Source: Lutispora sp003527145
GTDB taxonomy: Bacteria > Bacillota > Clostridia > Lutisporales > Lutisporaceae
NCBI GenBank assembly: GCA_029983695.1
Contig: JASBZB010000005.1
Location: 62,001-126,000 of the forward strand
Length of the DNA stretch: 64,000 nt
Reading direction: 5' to 3'
Of the stretch, positions 53,418 through 60,553 are shown one piece after another. The notes under the pieces were generated by a model. That model saw only the letters and a list, made by a program, of their open reading frames with translations, did not search any database and had not been told where the DNA came from. Made by a program: the position numbers and the translations under genes. Within the stretch, counting starts at the first letter, position 1. The number at the start of each line of letters is the position of its first letter.

Positions 53418-53761
53418 AATATCAGTGGAATATTTTCTGGGTACAGCCGGACCCGGTGATTGGTTCGGAGCAAGCAGGGACAAGACCCGTTCTGATTGTA
53501 TCTGAAGAAGAGATAAACAAGGCTCTGCCGACAGTTACAATTTTGCCAATAACCTCTCAGAAGCCAGGAAGAAAAGTATATTCAATAGAAGCCTTTGTCA
53601 GCAAAGATGATTCAGGCTTATCAAAGGATTCCATCGTTATGGCTCATCAAATACGCTGCATATCCAAAGAAAGGCTGAAAGAACAATGCGGTTCGATAGT
53701 ATCACATAAATTGCAAGAAAGCATCAGAAATGCAATGAAAACTTATTTAGATATAATGTAG
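53411..53761 (+). CDS. MazF/PemK-type endoribonuclease toxin
   Basis: MazF toxins cleave RNA at short motifs. The 116-residue protein has the SH3-like core: NIFWVQPDPVIGSEQAGTRPVLIVSEEEIN with the conserved Arg, ALPTVTILPITSQ with the catalytic Thr/Ser region, and KDSIVMAHQIRCISKERL. Translation begins at a TTG that overlaps the antitoxin stop, giving coupled synthesis. With the palindrome upstream this is a complete type II module. Confidence 0.92.
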   Translation: MVKYQWNIFWVQPDPVIGSEQAGTRPVLIVSEEEINKALPTVTILPITSQKPGRKVYSIEAFVSKDDSGLSKDSIVMAHQIRCISKERLKEQCGSIVSHKLQESIRNAMKTYLDIM

Positions 53762-53806
53762 AAGTATGTCACTAGCTAAAATAGAAAGAAGGGTTAATAA
53801 AGCCTG

Positions 53807-54043
53807 ATGGAGGAAGGAGCAGAATTGACGGCAAGGCTCTACTTTCAGAAGGCAAGAATAGTAATTTTAGATGAGGCTGCCTCTGCCATGGACAATTTGA
53901 CCGAAGAATATGTGATGGAAAATTTGATGGAATTCTTGAAGGATAGGATTACTATTATTGTTGCCCACCGGCTCAACACCGTAAGAAATGCGGATAATAT
54001 TTATGTCCTTAGACATGGCGAGATTGCAGCTATGTACAGTTAA
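53807..54043 (+). pseudogene. ABC exporter ATPase C-terminal fragment
   Basis: The frame gives KARIVILDEAASAMDNLTEE and ITIIVAHRLNTVRNADNIYV, which are the Walker B, D-loop and H-loop of an ABC exporter. The signature just before them is degenerate (ELTARLYFQ for LSGGQRQR...), and Walker A and the membrane domain are missing. There is no related gene next to it. It is debris of an ABC exporter, perhaps left by deletion next to the toxin-antitoxin genes. Confidence 0.8.
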
Positions 54044-54065
54044 ATAAGTAATATGAGGGGCAAAG

Positions 54066-54179
54066 CTACTTCGCCCTCTCATATATATCTCTAAGCTTTT
54101 CGTCGGTCAATGCTTTTTTGCAGCTCTGGCACAAAGCTTCTCTAAAGGCAGCCCCCGGCGTTTTACGCTTCAATCTCAA
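54066..54179 (-). CDS. Small CxxC protein overlapping the Crp-type gene, or a remnant
   Basis: A 37-residue frame with a TTG start at 54179 overlaps the stop codon of the Crp-type gene. It reads LRLKRKTPGAAFREALCQSC, then KKALTDEKLRDIYERAK. The CxxC pair looks like part of a zinc site and the residues look protein-like. There is no Shine-Dalgarno, so translation would depend on coupling. It could equally be the tail of a lost gene. No homology is claimed. Confidence 0.3.
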   Translation of the reverse strand: MRLKRKTPGAAFREALCQSCKKALTDEKLRDIYERAK

Positions 54180-54889
54180 TTTTCAAGCAAATAATTACTT
54201 AATCTGTTCATATCAATTATAATAACAAAACCTTCATCCTTATCAATTATACCTTCAGATGCCAAATTAAGAAGTATATTTGAAACAGAAACTCTTGAAA
54301 GGCCTGTAAGGTTTGCCATTTCCTGATGCGTAAATTTTATGCCCAGCTTGTAATAGCCCTCAGAAGTTTTAGAGCCATACTGATTGGCGAGGCTTGTAAG
54401 GGCATAGCATACTCTATAGTTTGAATCATTAAAAGAAAGCTGCTTTATTTGCGTTGTAATGAGGCGTATTTTTTTTGACATCATTTTAAGAATACTAAAG
54501 GAAAAATCATAATTTTTGCTGAGTTCTTCAATAAACCTGGTCTTTGGTATGCTGTAGACAACTGAATATGTGGCAGCGGTAGCACTGCACATATTAGGCA
54601 TTTCATCTATGGTAGAAAGTTCCCCGAAAAATGTACCCGCTTCAGCAATAAAAAGGCTTCGCTTTTCTCCATTAAAGCCATAAATGTCAAGCCTTACTCT
54701 GCCCTTTTTAACCAGATAAACACAGTCAGGATTATCCTGCTGGTGATATATTACTTCATGCTTCTTATACCCTTTTGGAGTGTAATCCTTTGTGATACAG
54801 CTCCAGTCAACATAACTCATATCAACCCATGGTGAGTTTCCTTCAATATCAACTTTATTTCTTTTGCTAATCTTACTAATAGTAATCAC
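54176..54889 (-). CDS. Crp/Fnr family regulator divergent from the BMC operon
   Basis: The cyclic-nucleotide-like beta barrel spans about residues 35-140 (VYLVKKGRVRLDIYGFNGEKRSLFIAEAGTFFGELS), and the winged helix about 165-230 (FTHQEMANLTGLSRVSVSNILLNLASEGII). The four-cysteine cluster of true Fnr is absent, so a bound ligand or partner is expected. The start codon is uncertain: GTG at 54889 has no clear ribosome site. It is transcribed away from the microcompartment operon, with a 220-base shared region containing a 7-4-7 palindrome, so it is the natural candidate to control that operon. Confidence 0.88.
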   Translation of the reverse strand: MITISKISKRNKVDIEGNSPWVDMSYVDWSCITKDYTPKGYKKHEVIYHQQDNPDCVYLVKKGRVRLDIYGFNGEKRSLFIAEAGTFFGELSTIDEMPNMCSATAATYSVVYSIPKTRFIEELSKNYDFSFSILKMMSKKIRLITTQIKQLSFNDSNYRVCYALTSLANQYGSKTSEGYYKLGIKFTHQEMANLTGLSRVSVSNILLNLASEGIIDKDEGFVIIIDMNRLSNYLLEN

Positions 54890-55037
54890 CTCACAATTAT
54901 CTCTTAGTAGATTTTAAAATTTTGTATATAAAATTTTTTATATTTTATATATTTGTAAAATGATTTACAGAATTATTATAGCATACCTGATATGATTTTT
55001 TTATGATACATATGAACAAATTGCCATGCTTGATTGA

Positions 55038-55055
55038 ATTAAGAATACTCTTAAT
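55038..55055. promoter_or_regulatory. Perfect 7-4-7 palindrome, candidate Crp/Fnr-type operator
   Basis: ATTAAGA-ATAC-TCTTAAT is fully symmetric with a four-base centre, the spacing of Fnr-like sites (TTGAT-N4-ATCAA). If the operon starts near 55088, the centre lies about 41.5 bases upstream, the class II activator position. Alternatively, TTGAAT (55034) and GATACT (55056) could be the promoter, placing the site in the spacer, as for a repressor. Confidence 0.6.
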
Positions 55056-55109
55056 GATACTAACGCTGGTGCGTTGTATATGAAATTGTTATAAGAGGAG
55101 GAAAAAACA

Positions 55110-55385
55110 GTGAATTCATATGGTTTTATTGAAACAAAAGGCTTTGTAGGAAGCGTTGAGGCGGCTGACGCCATGGTGAAGGCAGCAAATGTTGAATTGG
55201 TGAGACAACTTGAAATCGGCGGAGGCTACGTTACCGTTATTATCAAGGGTGATGTAGGAGCCGTTAAGGCAGCAGTTGATGCCGGTGCAGAAGCAGCTCA
55301 AAGAGTTGGAGAGGTTGTATCAGTACATGTAATTCCAAGGCCAAACGAAGGATTGCTTGAGATGTTTTTACCTGAAGCAGAATAA
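55110..55385 (+). CDS. BMC-H microcompartment shell protein, first copy
   Basis: BMC-H proteins form hexameric tiles of bacterial microcompartment shells. The 91-residue sequence opens YGFIETKGFVGSVEAADAMVKAANVEL, has the pore-loop region EIGGGYVTVIIKGDVGAVKAAVDAGA, and a short C-terminal tail PRPNEGLLEMFLPEAE. The pore loop GGG is a variant of the PduA-type GSG. The GTG start has GAGGAGG upstream. It is the first gene of the operon. A second BMC-H lies at 57175, with a different C-terminal tail, so mixed hexamers or faces are possible. Confidence 0.97.
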   Translation: MNSYGFIETKGFVGSVEAADAMVKAANVELVRQLEIGGGYVTVIIKGDVGAVKAAVDAGAEAAQRVGEVVSVHVIPRPNEGLLEMFLPEAE

Positions 55386-55425
55386 TCAACAATAGCTCTA
55401 TACAATAAGAAAGGGGTATTATGAG

Positions 55426-56880
55426 GTGAAAAAGTTTTATACCGCACATGATGTAGATTTTTATGCTGCTAAGGGTGAGCGCATAATTGAGATGAACAGA
55501 GAAGATGTTATCACCTCTGTTGCCAAAGAGGCAGCGCTAAAAAAAGGGATAAGATTTGTATACAAAGATGAGAACAACTATGCAGGAAGTGTAGAATTTG
55601 TAGTGCAGCCAGAATTTGCACGTGTATCGACACAGCCTACGCCACAGACGGCTTTTGAGCATATAGCCGGCAAATCTGAAAGAAGGAGCTATCCGCAGGT
55701 CAAAGCACTTCCCTATAAGGGACTAATCAGTGAAGCAGAAGTTGAAAGATGGAGAGAAGAGTTCCCAATTCTTAAAAATGTAGCCCATCTGGGAAACTGT
55801 TCACAAAGTGCTCAATCAAAGAGGGTTTTAGCCTCTATAAACAGATATCTTGAAAACTGGGGCGGCGTAGGAATGGACTGGGATTCATGGTGCCAAGAGG
55901 TTGATCAGGCAAAGGCTGAGTTTGCTAAATTAATAAATGCTGATCCTGATGATATCGCAGTGGCTTCTTCTGTTTCAGACCTGGTAAGCTCAATTGCAAA
56001 CTCCCTTGACTATACAGGAAAGAGAAAGAAAGTTGTTGTTACAGATGCAGAATTCCCGACTGTTGATCATATATGGCTTGCAAACCAGAGACATGGAGCC
56101 AAGGTTGATTTTGTGTCTGTAGATGAAAAACATCAGATCGATATAAGCGAATATGAAAGATACATCGATGAAAATACATTATTAACATCCATTACACAGG
56201 TTTATTACTTAAATGGGTTTAAACAAGACATTGCAAAGATTGCCGAAATAGCTCACAGAAAAGGTTCGCTTATTTTGGTTGACTCTTATCAGAGTTTAGG
56301 CACAGATCCTGTAGATGTTAAGGCAATGAATATTGATATCTTGGTTTCAGGTTGCCTCAAATATTTATTTGGTATTCCGGGAATAGCCTTTATGTATATA
56401 AATAAAAAGCTTATTCAGGATTTAAAGCCTTCTGTGACAGGTTGGTTCGGACAAGCAAATCCATTTCTATTTCAGACGAGATACTTGGATTGGGCAAATA
56501 AAGCAAGCCGTTTCGATACGGGAACGCCGCCTGTGCTTAATGCTTATGCTGTTAGAGCAGGCCTTGAAATCATTAATGAGGTTAATCCGGCAAGAATCAA
56601 AGATAGAATTGATATGCTCAGTGCTTATGCGCTAAACGGAGTTCTTGAAAGAGGGCTTACAACATTAAGTCCATTTGATGTAAGCGCGAAGGGCAGCACG
56701 ACGGCTGTTGTCTGCGGACATAAGGTTGATTCGCATACCATGGAAGGTCTTTTGAGAAAGAAAAACGTTATTGGTTCAGGCCGGGGAGATGTAATCAGAA
56801 TAGCACCTCACTTTTATACAAAACCAGAAGAAATTGACTATGCTTTAGATTGCATCAAGAGCATTCTGGATGGGAAGTAG
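55426..56880 (+). CDS. Class V PLP aminotransferase with EutQ-like N-terminal module
   Basis: Class V enzymes handle transamination, beta-elimination or desulfuration of amino acids with PLP. The core (about 108-484) has PLP-ring Asp in LVDSYQS (D286) and the Schiff-base Lys in SGCLKYLFG (K312), with an NCSQSAQS phosphate loop near 124 and FDTGTPPV near 363. Residues 1-48 (FYTAHDVDFYAAKGERIIEM...) resemble the N-terminal segment of EutQ/EutT (T..D...A...G...I...A...A...GI). They precede a flexible linker to about 100. Both are candidate targeting elements. The substrate is unknown; the class includes ureidoglycine:glyoxylate aminotransferase. Confidence 0.9.
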   Translation: MKKFYTAHDVDFYAAKGERIIEMNREDVITSVAKEAALKKGIRFVYKDENNYAGSVEFVVQPEFARVSTQPTPQTAFEHIAGKSERRSYPQVKALPYKGLISEAEVERWREEFPILKNVAHLGNCSQSAQSKRVLASINRYLENWGGVGMDWDSWCQEVDQAKAEFAKLINADPDDIAVASSVSDLVSSIANSLDYTGKRKKVVVTDAEFPTVDHIWLANQRHGAKVDFVSVDEKHQIDISEYERYIDENTLLTSITQVYYLNGFKQDIAKIAEIAHRKGSLILVDSYQSLGTDPVDVKAMNIDILVSGCLKYLFGIPGIAFMYINKKLIQDLKPSVTGWFGQANPFLFQTRYLDWANKASRFDTGTPPVLNAYAVRAGLEIINEVNPARIKDRIDMLSAYALNGVLERGLTTLSPFDVSAKGSTTAVVCGHKVDSHTMEGLLRKKNVIGSGRGDVIRIAPHFYTKPEEIDYALDCIKSILDGK

Positions 56881-56888
56881 GTGTTAGT

Positions 56889-57173
56889 ATGTATATCTGT
56901 AAAGTTCAAGGTAAATTTGTTTCCACCATTAAGAATAAAGCTTTGATAGGCTATAGTATGGTAACTTTACAAAGACTAAATAAATCCGGAAATTTTACGG
57001 GCGAATTTATGGTGGCGGTTGATACTATAGGCTGCAGTGTGGGGGAAGTTGTTTTGGTAGCAACAGGCTCCGGTGCAAGAGCCGCGTTGGGTGACACTAA
57101 TTCACCTGTGGATTTGGCGATTATAGGGATAGTCGATTCGTGTGATTTTATTAAACAGAGGGAGGAAATATGA
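56889..57173 (+). CDS. BMC-P (EutN/CcmL-type) vertex protein
   Basis: EutN/CcmL proteins form pentamers that cap the shell vertices. The 94-residue protein has MYICKVQGKFVSTIKNKALIGYSMVTLQ, a beta barrel, VDTIGCSVGEVVLVATGSGARAAL near 47-70, and SPVDLAIIGIVDSCD at the end. All are hallmarks of the family. ATG at 56889 lies eight bases after the aminotransferase stop, and an AGTAGGTG site precedes it. Only one BMC-P gene is visible. Confidence 0.96.
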   Translation: MYICKVQGKFVSTIKNKALIGYSMVTLQRLNKSGNFTGEFMVAVDTIGCSVGEVVLVATGSGARAALGDTNSPVDLAIIGIVDSCDFIKQREEI

Positions 57174-57174
57174 T

Positions 57175-57438
57175 ATGAAATCAAAGGGATTTATTGAAAC
57201 TAAAGGTTTGGTTGCAGCTATTGAGGCAGCAGATGCTATGGTTAAAGCAGCTAATGTTGAAATAATAGGGAAAAAGCTAATCGGAGGCGGACTTGTAACA
57301 GTAATAATCGAGGGTGATGTTGGGGCCGTTAAGGCCGCTGTTGATGCCGGTGCCGCTGCAGCTCAAAAGGTAGGAGAGCTTATAAGCGTTCATGTAATTG
57401 CAAGGCCAAACCCTGAAACAGAAGACTTTCTTAAATAA
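57175..57438 (+). CDS. BMC-H microcompartment shell protein, second copy
   Basis: The 87-residue protein is a close paralogue of the product at 55110: MKSKGFIETKGLVAAIEAADAMVKAANVEI, pore region LIGGGLVTVIIEGDVGAVKAAVDAGA, and tail ARPNPETEDFLK. The differences are concentrated in residues 25-40 and the C-terminus, which face the pore and the concave side. The ATG at 57175 starts one base after the BMC-P stop codon, with GGAGG nine bases upstream. Confidence 0.97.
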   Translation: MKSKGFIETKGLVAAIEAADAMVKAANVEIIGKKLIGGGLVTVIIEGDVGAVKAAVDAGAAAAQKVGELISVHVIARPNPETEDFLK

Positions 57439-57482
57439 TTAATTTTCGGCGGGATTATTGCGCTGTAGGAGAGGATTAGGCT

Positions 57483-58109
57483 ATGAAAGAAAAATTAGAT
57501 CTTAGAACCTTTATAATTGTTGATAATATGCAGCCACAGTATGCCGCTATTACAGGAACTGTTGCAAAGGGCGATATACCCTTGGCAGGCATGAGTGAAC
57601 TATATATAGAATTAGCCCCTGGAAGCGGAGTTTACAATCTCCTTAATATAGCATTAAAGCAGACAAATGCCAAACCAGGCTTTCAGATAGTAGAAAGAGA
57701 ATACGGTGAAATTGAACTTCACTCCTATTCGCCTGAGGATATAAAGCAGGCAGGACAGGCAATTCTTGATGCCTGCGGACTTGATATGACAGACAGAATA
57801 AAGCCAAGAGTTGTTTCCGAGCAGATTATTTCAAATACAGACCCTTACCAGGCTCAGCTTATCAATCGTGACGGACGATTAGGATCAATACTTGTTCCGG
57901 GGGAAAGTCTTTTTATAATGGAGGTTGAACCTGCAGCATATATTTCCATTGCTGTAAATGAGGCAGAGAAAAATGCTCAGGTTAAGGTTGTTACCTTCGA
58001 TCCGGTAGGACGTTTCGGAAGGATGTATATTTCGGGCTCGGAGTCTGAGGTCAGAGCAGCGAGAGAAGCTGCGCTTGCTGCAATAGAAAATGTAGAAGGC
58101 AGGCAATAA
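57483..58109 (+). CDS. BMC-T tandem-domain shell protein
   Basis: BMC-T trimers have two BMC domains per chain and provide larger, sometimes gated pores. Residues about 10-98 (AAITGTVAKGDIPLAGMSELYIELAPGSGVYNLLNIALKQTN...) and about 112-205 (LGSILVPGESLFIMEVEPAAYISIAVNEAEKNAQVKVV..., GSESEVRAAREAALAAIE) each fit a BMC domain. The 208-residue length is in the usual range. The gene follows the second BMC-H by 44 bases and ends three bases before the amidohydrolase, suggesting coupled translation. Confidence 0.93.
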   Translation: MKEKLDLRTFIIVDNMQPQYAAITGTVAKGDIPLAGMSELYIELAPGSGVYNLLNIALKQTNAKPGFQIVEREYGEIELHSYSPEDIKQAGQAILDACGLDMTDRIKPRVVSEQIISNTDPYQAQLINRDGRLGSILVPGESLFIMEVEPAAYISIAVNEAEKNAQVKVVTFDPVGRFGRMYISGSESEVRAAREAALAAIENVEGRQ

Positions 58110-58112
58110 CCT

Positions 58113-59702
58113 ATGGAACGCGACATTTTTGCATCATACATAAAAAGCTTGGCAAGGGTTAACAGCAGTGAAGAGGAAGTAAAAACATATTCTTCACAGC
58201 CTGTGTCTTTGATACAGGATAAAGAATCTATAAACATTCTAAAAGAAATAAGTTCAAAACTAGACAAGCTTGACAAATTAGCTATATCCCAGCCTGTAGG
58301 AGCAGCACCTATAGCTGCGTCACAGCAGCATAGCATATCTTACAGCTCGGTTAATGTTGATATTGCAATTATTAATGGTATGGTTGTCCTGCCGGACAAC
58401 GGAGTTTTTGCTATGAATGTTTATATTAAGGATGGAAAAATCCATTCTATTGGAAGCGGCAATTCAATAACAGCGGCAAAAACAATTGATGCTGCGGGAA
58501 AGTATGTAATGCCGGGAATAATTGACCCTCATGTTCATCTGGGGCTTTTTGCTCCTTTTGAAACAGAAATTGTAACAGAAACAAAATCAGCTCTTATGGG
58601 TGGTATAACAACAATAGGCTGTTATTTTGGAGGAGAGAAATCACATTTCACATCCTTTCCCCAAATAATGGAGGATATTCAGAGGCTTTCCCATATAGAT
58701 ATTATCCCTCATCTGGTTATTTCAAATCATGAGCAAAAAAGTGAAATTCCCGATTATGTAAATCATCTGGGAATAACATCCTTTAAGATTTACATGAACG
58801 GTATTCCGGGACTTATCCCGGATGTGGATGACGGATTTATACTTGATGTTTTTGATGAAATCAAAAAGAGCGGTAAGGACTGTATGCTTTGTGCCCATGC
58901 TGAAAATCGTTACATTGTAAGACGTGCCAACGCTAATACAAGGGAGGAAAAGGGTGAAAACGCTACAGTTTTTGACTGGGCGGATACCCATCCGGACATG
59001 GCCGAAGAGGAAGCTGTAATCAGGCTTTCATATCTGGCTGAAAAGAGCAGAGTTCCTGTTTATTTGGTGCATATGTCATCTAAGGCTGCTATCAACAGAT
59101 TAAGAGACATCAAGCCCAAAAACAAATATGTTAATGTTGAGACAACAAGTCCATACCTTTCAATTGCAAAGCAGCATATTACAGGAAATGAGTTCAAAAT
59201 GGAGCCGCCTTTCAGAGACGCTGAGGACATGGAAGAGCTTTGGAAGGCTTTAGAAGACGGCATTGTTGATACTATAGGAACAGACAATGTAACCCAGACA
59301 AGAACTGAAAAGAATAATGATGCATCTATGTGGGAGGCTGTCCCCGGTTATCCTGCACTGGAAACTCATTTGCCGTCAGTGCTAAATGAGGGCTTTGTAA
59401 AAAGAGGAATACCTGTTGAAAAGGTTATTGCTCATATGACAAAGAAGCCTGCAGAGACTTTCGGAGTATATCCAAGGAAGGGAACAATACTTCCGGGAAG
59501 CGATGCAGACGTAATAATAGTTGATATGAATATGGCGAAAGAGGTCAAAGCAGGACAATTGAATTCACGCTCAGACTTCTCAATTTTTGAGGGAAGAAGA
59601 TTGCAGGGATGGCCTGTCACAACAATTAAAGACGGCAAAGTAGTTGTTGAAAATGGTGTCTTTGCTGCAAATATTTCCACAGGAAAGTGCCTTATGAGAT
59701 AA
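58113..59702 (+). CDS. Hydantoinase/dihydropyrimidinase/allantoinase-type amidohydrolase with N-terminal extension
   Basis: Cyclic amidases of this group open hydantoin, dihydropyrimidine or allantoin rings at a dinuclear zinc centre. All metal ligands are present: H140 and H142 (DPHVHLG), carbamylated K225 (SFKIYMNG), H262 (CAHAEN), H320 (LVHMSS) and D391 (GTDNV). The Tyr five residues after the Lys in hydantoinases is Gly here, so specificity may differ. Residues 1-80 are an extension absent from ordinary members: a helix near 36-57 (ESINILKEISSKLDKLDKLA) and a Pro/Ala/Gln linker. That form is typical of encapsulation peptides. It sits directly after BMC-T. Confidence 0.9.
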   Translation: MERDIFASYIKSLARVNSSEEEVKTYSSQPVSLIQDKESINILKEISSKLDKLDKLAISQPVGAAPIAASQQHSISYSSVNVDIAIINGMVVLPDNGVFAMNVYIKDGKIHSIGSGNSITAAKTIDAAGKYVMPGIIDPHVHLGLFAPFETEIVTETKSALMGGITTIGCYFGGEKSHFTSFPQIMEDIQRLSHIDIIPHLVISNHEQKSEIPDYVNHLGITSFKIYMNGIPGLIPDVDDGFILDVFDEIKKSGKDCMLCAHAENRYIVRRANANTREEKGENATVFDWADTHPDMAEEEAVIRLSYLAEKSRVPVYLVHMSSKAAINRLRDIKPKNKYVNVETTSPYLSIAKQHITGNEFKMEPPFRDAEDMEELWKALEDGIVDTIGTDNVTQTRTEKNNDASMWEAVPGYPALETHLPSVLNEGFVKRGIPVEKVIAHMTKKPAETFGVYPRKGTILPGSDADVIIVDMNMAKEVKAGQLNSRSDFSIFEGRRLQGWPVTTIKDGKVVVENGVFAANISTGKCLMR

Positions 59703-59730
59703 GCCAAGGGATTAAAAGGAGGTAATGACT

Positions 59731-60270
59731 TTGAAGGAAATAAGAATACACGGCAGGGGAGGAATGGGTTCCGTTAAAGCCGCTGAAGCGCTGGTATATG
59801 CCGCTGTTATGGATGGTAAATATGGAAATTCCATTCCTTTTTTCGGGTTTGAAAGGCAGGGTGCTCCTGTTACTGCTTTCGTAAGAATCAGCTCAGACCC
59901 TATAAGACCAAAGAACAGAGTTTATAACCCTGATATAGTAATAGTTCTTGACCCTACTATCATGAATGCTGTTGATGTCTTTGAGGGGATCAAGGAGAAC
60001 GGTACGCTGGTATTGAACACAACACATAAGCCTGAGGACTTAAAACTGCCTAAAAACGTTAACAAAGTCGCATTTGTAGATGCTACGGCAATCGCTTTGC
60101 AAATTATTGGAAAGCCCATTACAAATACAGTTATGTTGGGCGCTTTCTGCAAGGCAACAGGACTTGTTTCAATTGATGAGATTGCCAAAAAGGTTGAGGA
60201 GCTTTGGGGGCACAAGAACAAAGAAGCTTTATACAAGGGCTATGACGAAGTCAAGGTTACAGAACTTTAA
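59731..60270 (+). CDS. 2-oxoacid:ferredoxin oxidoreductase, gamma subunit
   Basis: The gamma subunit of four-subunit pyruvate- or 2-oxoacid:ferredoxin oxidoreductases completes the catalytic heterotetramer. IRIHGRGGMGSVKAAEALVYAA and GNSIPFFGFERQGAPVTAFVRIS, followed by PDIVIVLDPTIM, are diagnostic. Start choice: AAGGAGGT lies eight bases before a TTG at 59731 and only two before the ATG at 59725, so the TTG is more likely. It begins the por subunit block in the order gamma-delta-alpha-beta, each separated by 0-18 bases. Confidence 0.93.
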   Translation: MKEIRIHGRGGMGSVKAAEALVYAAVMDGKYGNSIPFFGFERQGAPVTAFVRISSDPIRPKNRVYNPDIVIVLDPTIMNAVDVFEGIKENGTLVLNTTHKPEDLKLPKNVNKVAFVDATAIALQIIGKPITNTVMLGAFCKATGLVSIDEIAKKVEELWGHKNKEALYKGYDEVKVTEL

Positions 60271-60286
60271 TTAAGGGGAGAGAGAA

Positions 60287-60553
60287 ATGCAGTTTAAAAG
60301 TAAATATATAGTTCCCATAGGAGCAGAAGGAATTCATGTTTTAAATACAGGTGACTGGAGAACACAGCGACCGGTTATGAATTATGACAAATGTATAAAA
60401 TGCGGTATGTGCTTCTTATACTGCCCTGTTAACTCGATCAATAAAACTAATGGGAAGTTTGTAATTTCATATGATTATTGCAAGGGCTGCGGCATATGTG
60501 CCCATGAATGTCCTAAAAAGGCAATTGACATGGTACCGGAGGAGGGAAAATAA
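60287..60553 (+). CDS. 2-oxoacid:ferredoxin oxidoreductase, delta subunit (two [4Fe-4S])
   Basis: The 88-residue protein has two CxxCxxCxxxCP motifs: CIKCGMCFLYCP near residue 38 and CKGCGICAHECP near 66. Each should bind one [4Fe-4S] cluster and pass electrons from the TPP site to ferredoxin. GGGGAGAG precedes the ATG, and the stop codon abuts the alpha-subunit ATG. Length and cluster layout are standard for PorD. Confidence 0.95.
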   Translation: MQFKSKYIVPIGAEGIHVLNTGDWRTQRPVMNYDKCIKCGMCFLYCPVNSINKTNGKFVISYDYCKGCGICAHECPKKAIDMVPEEGK

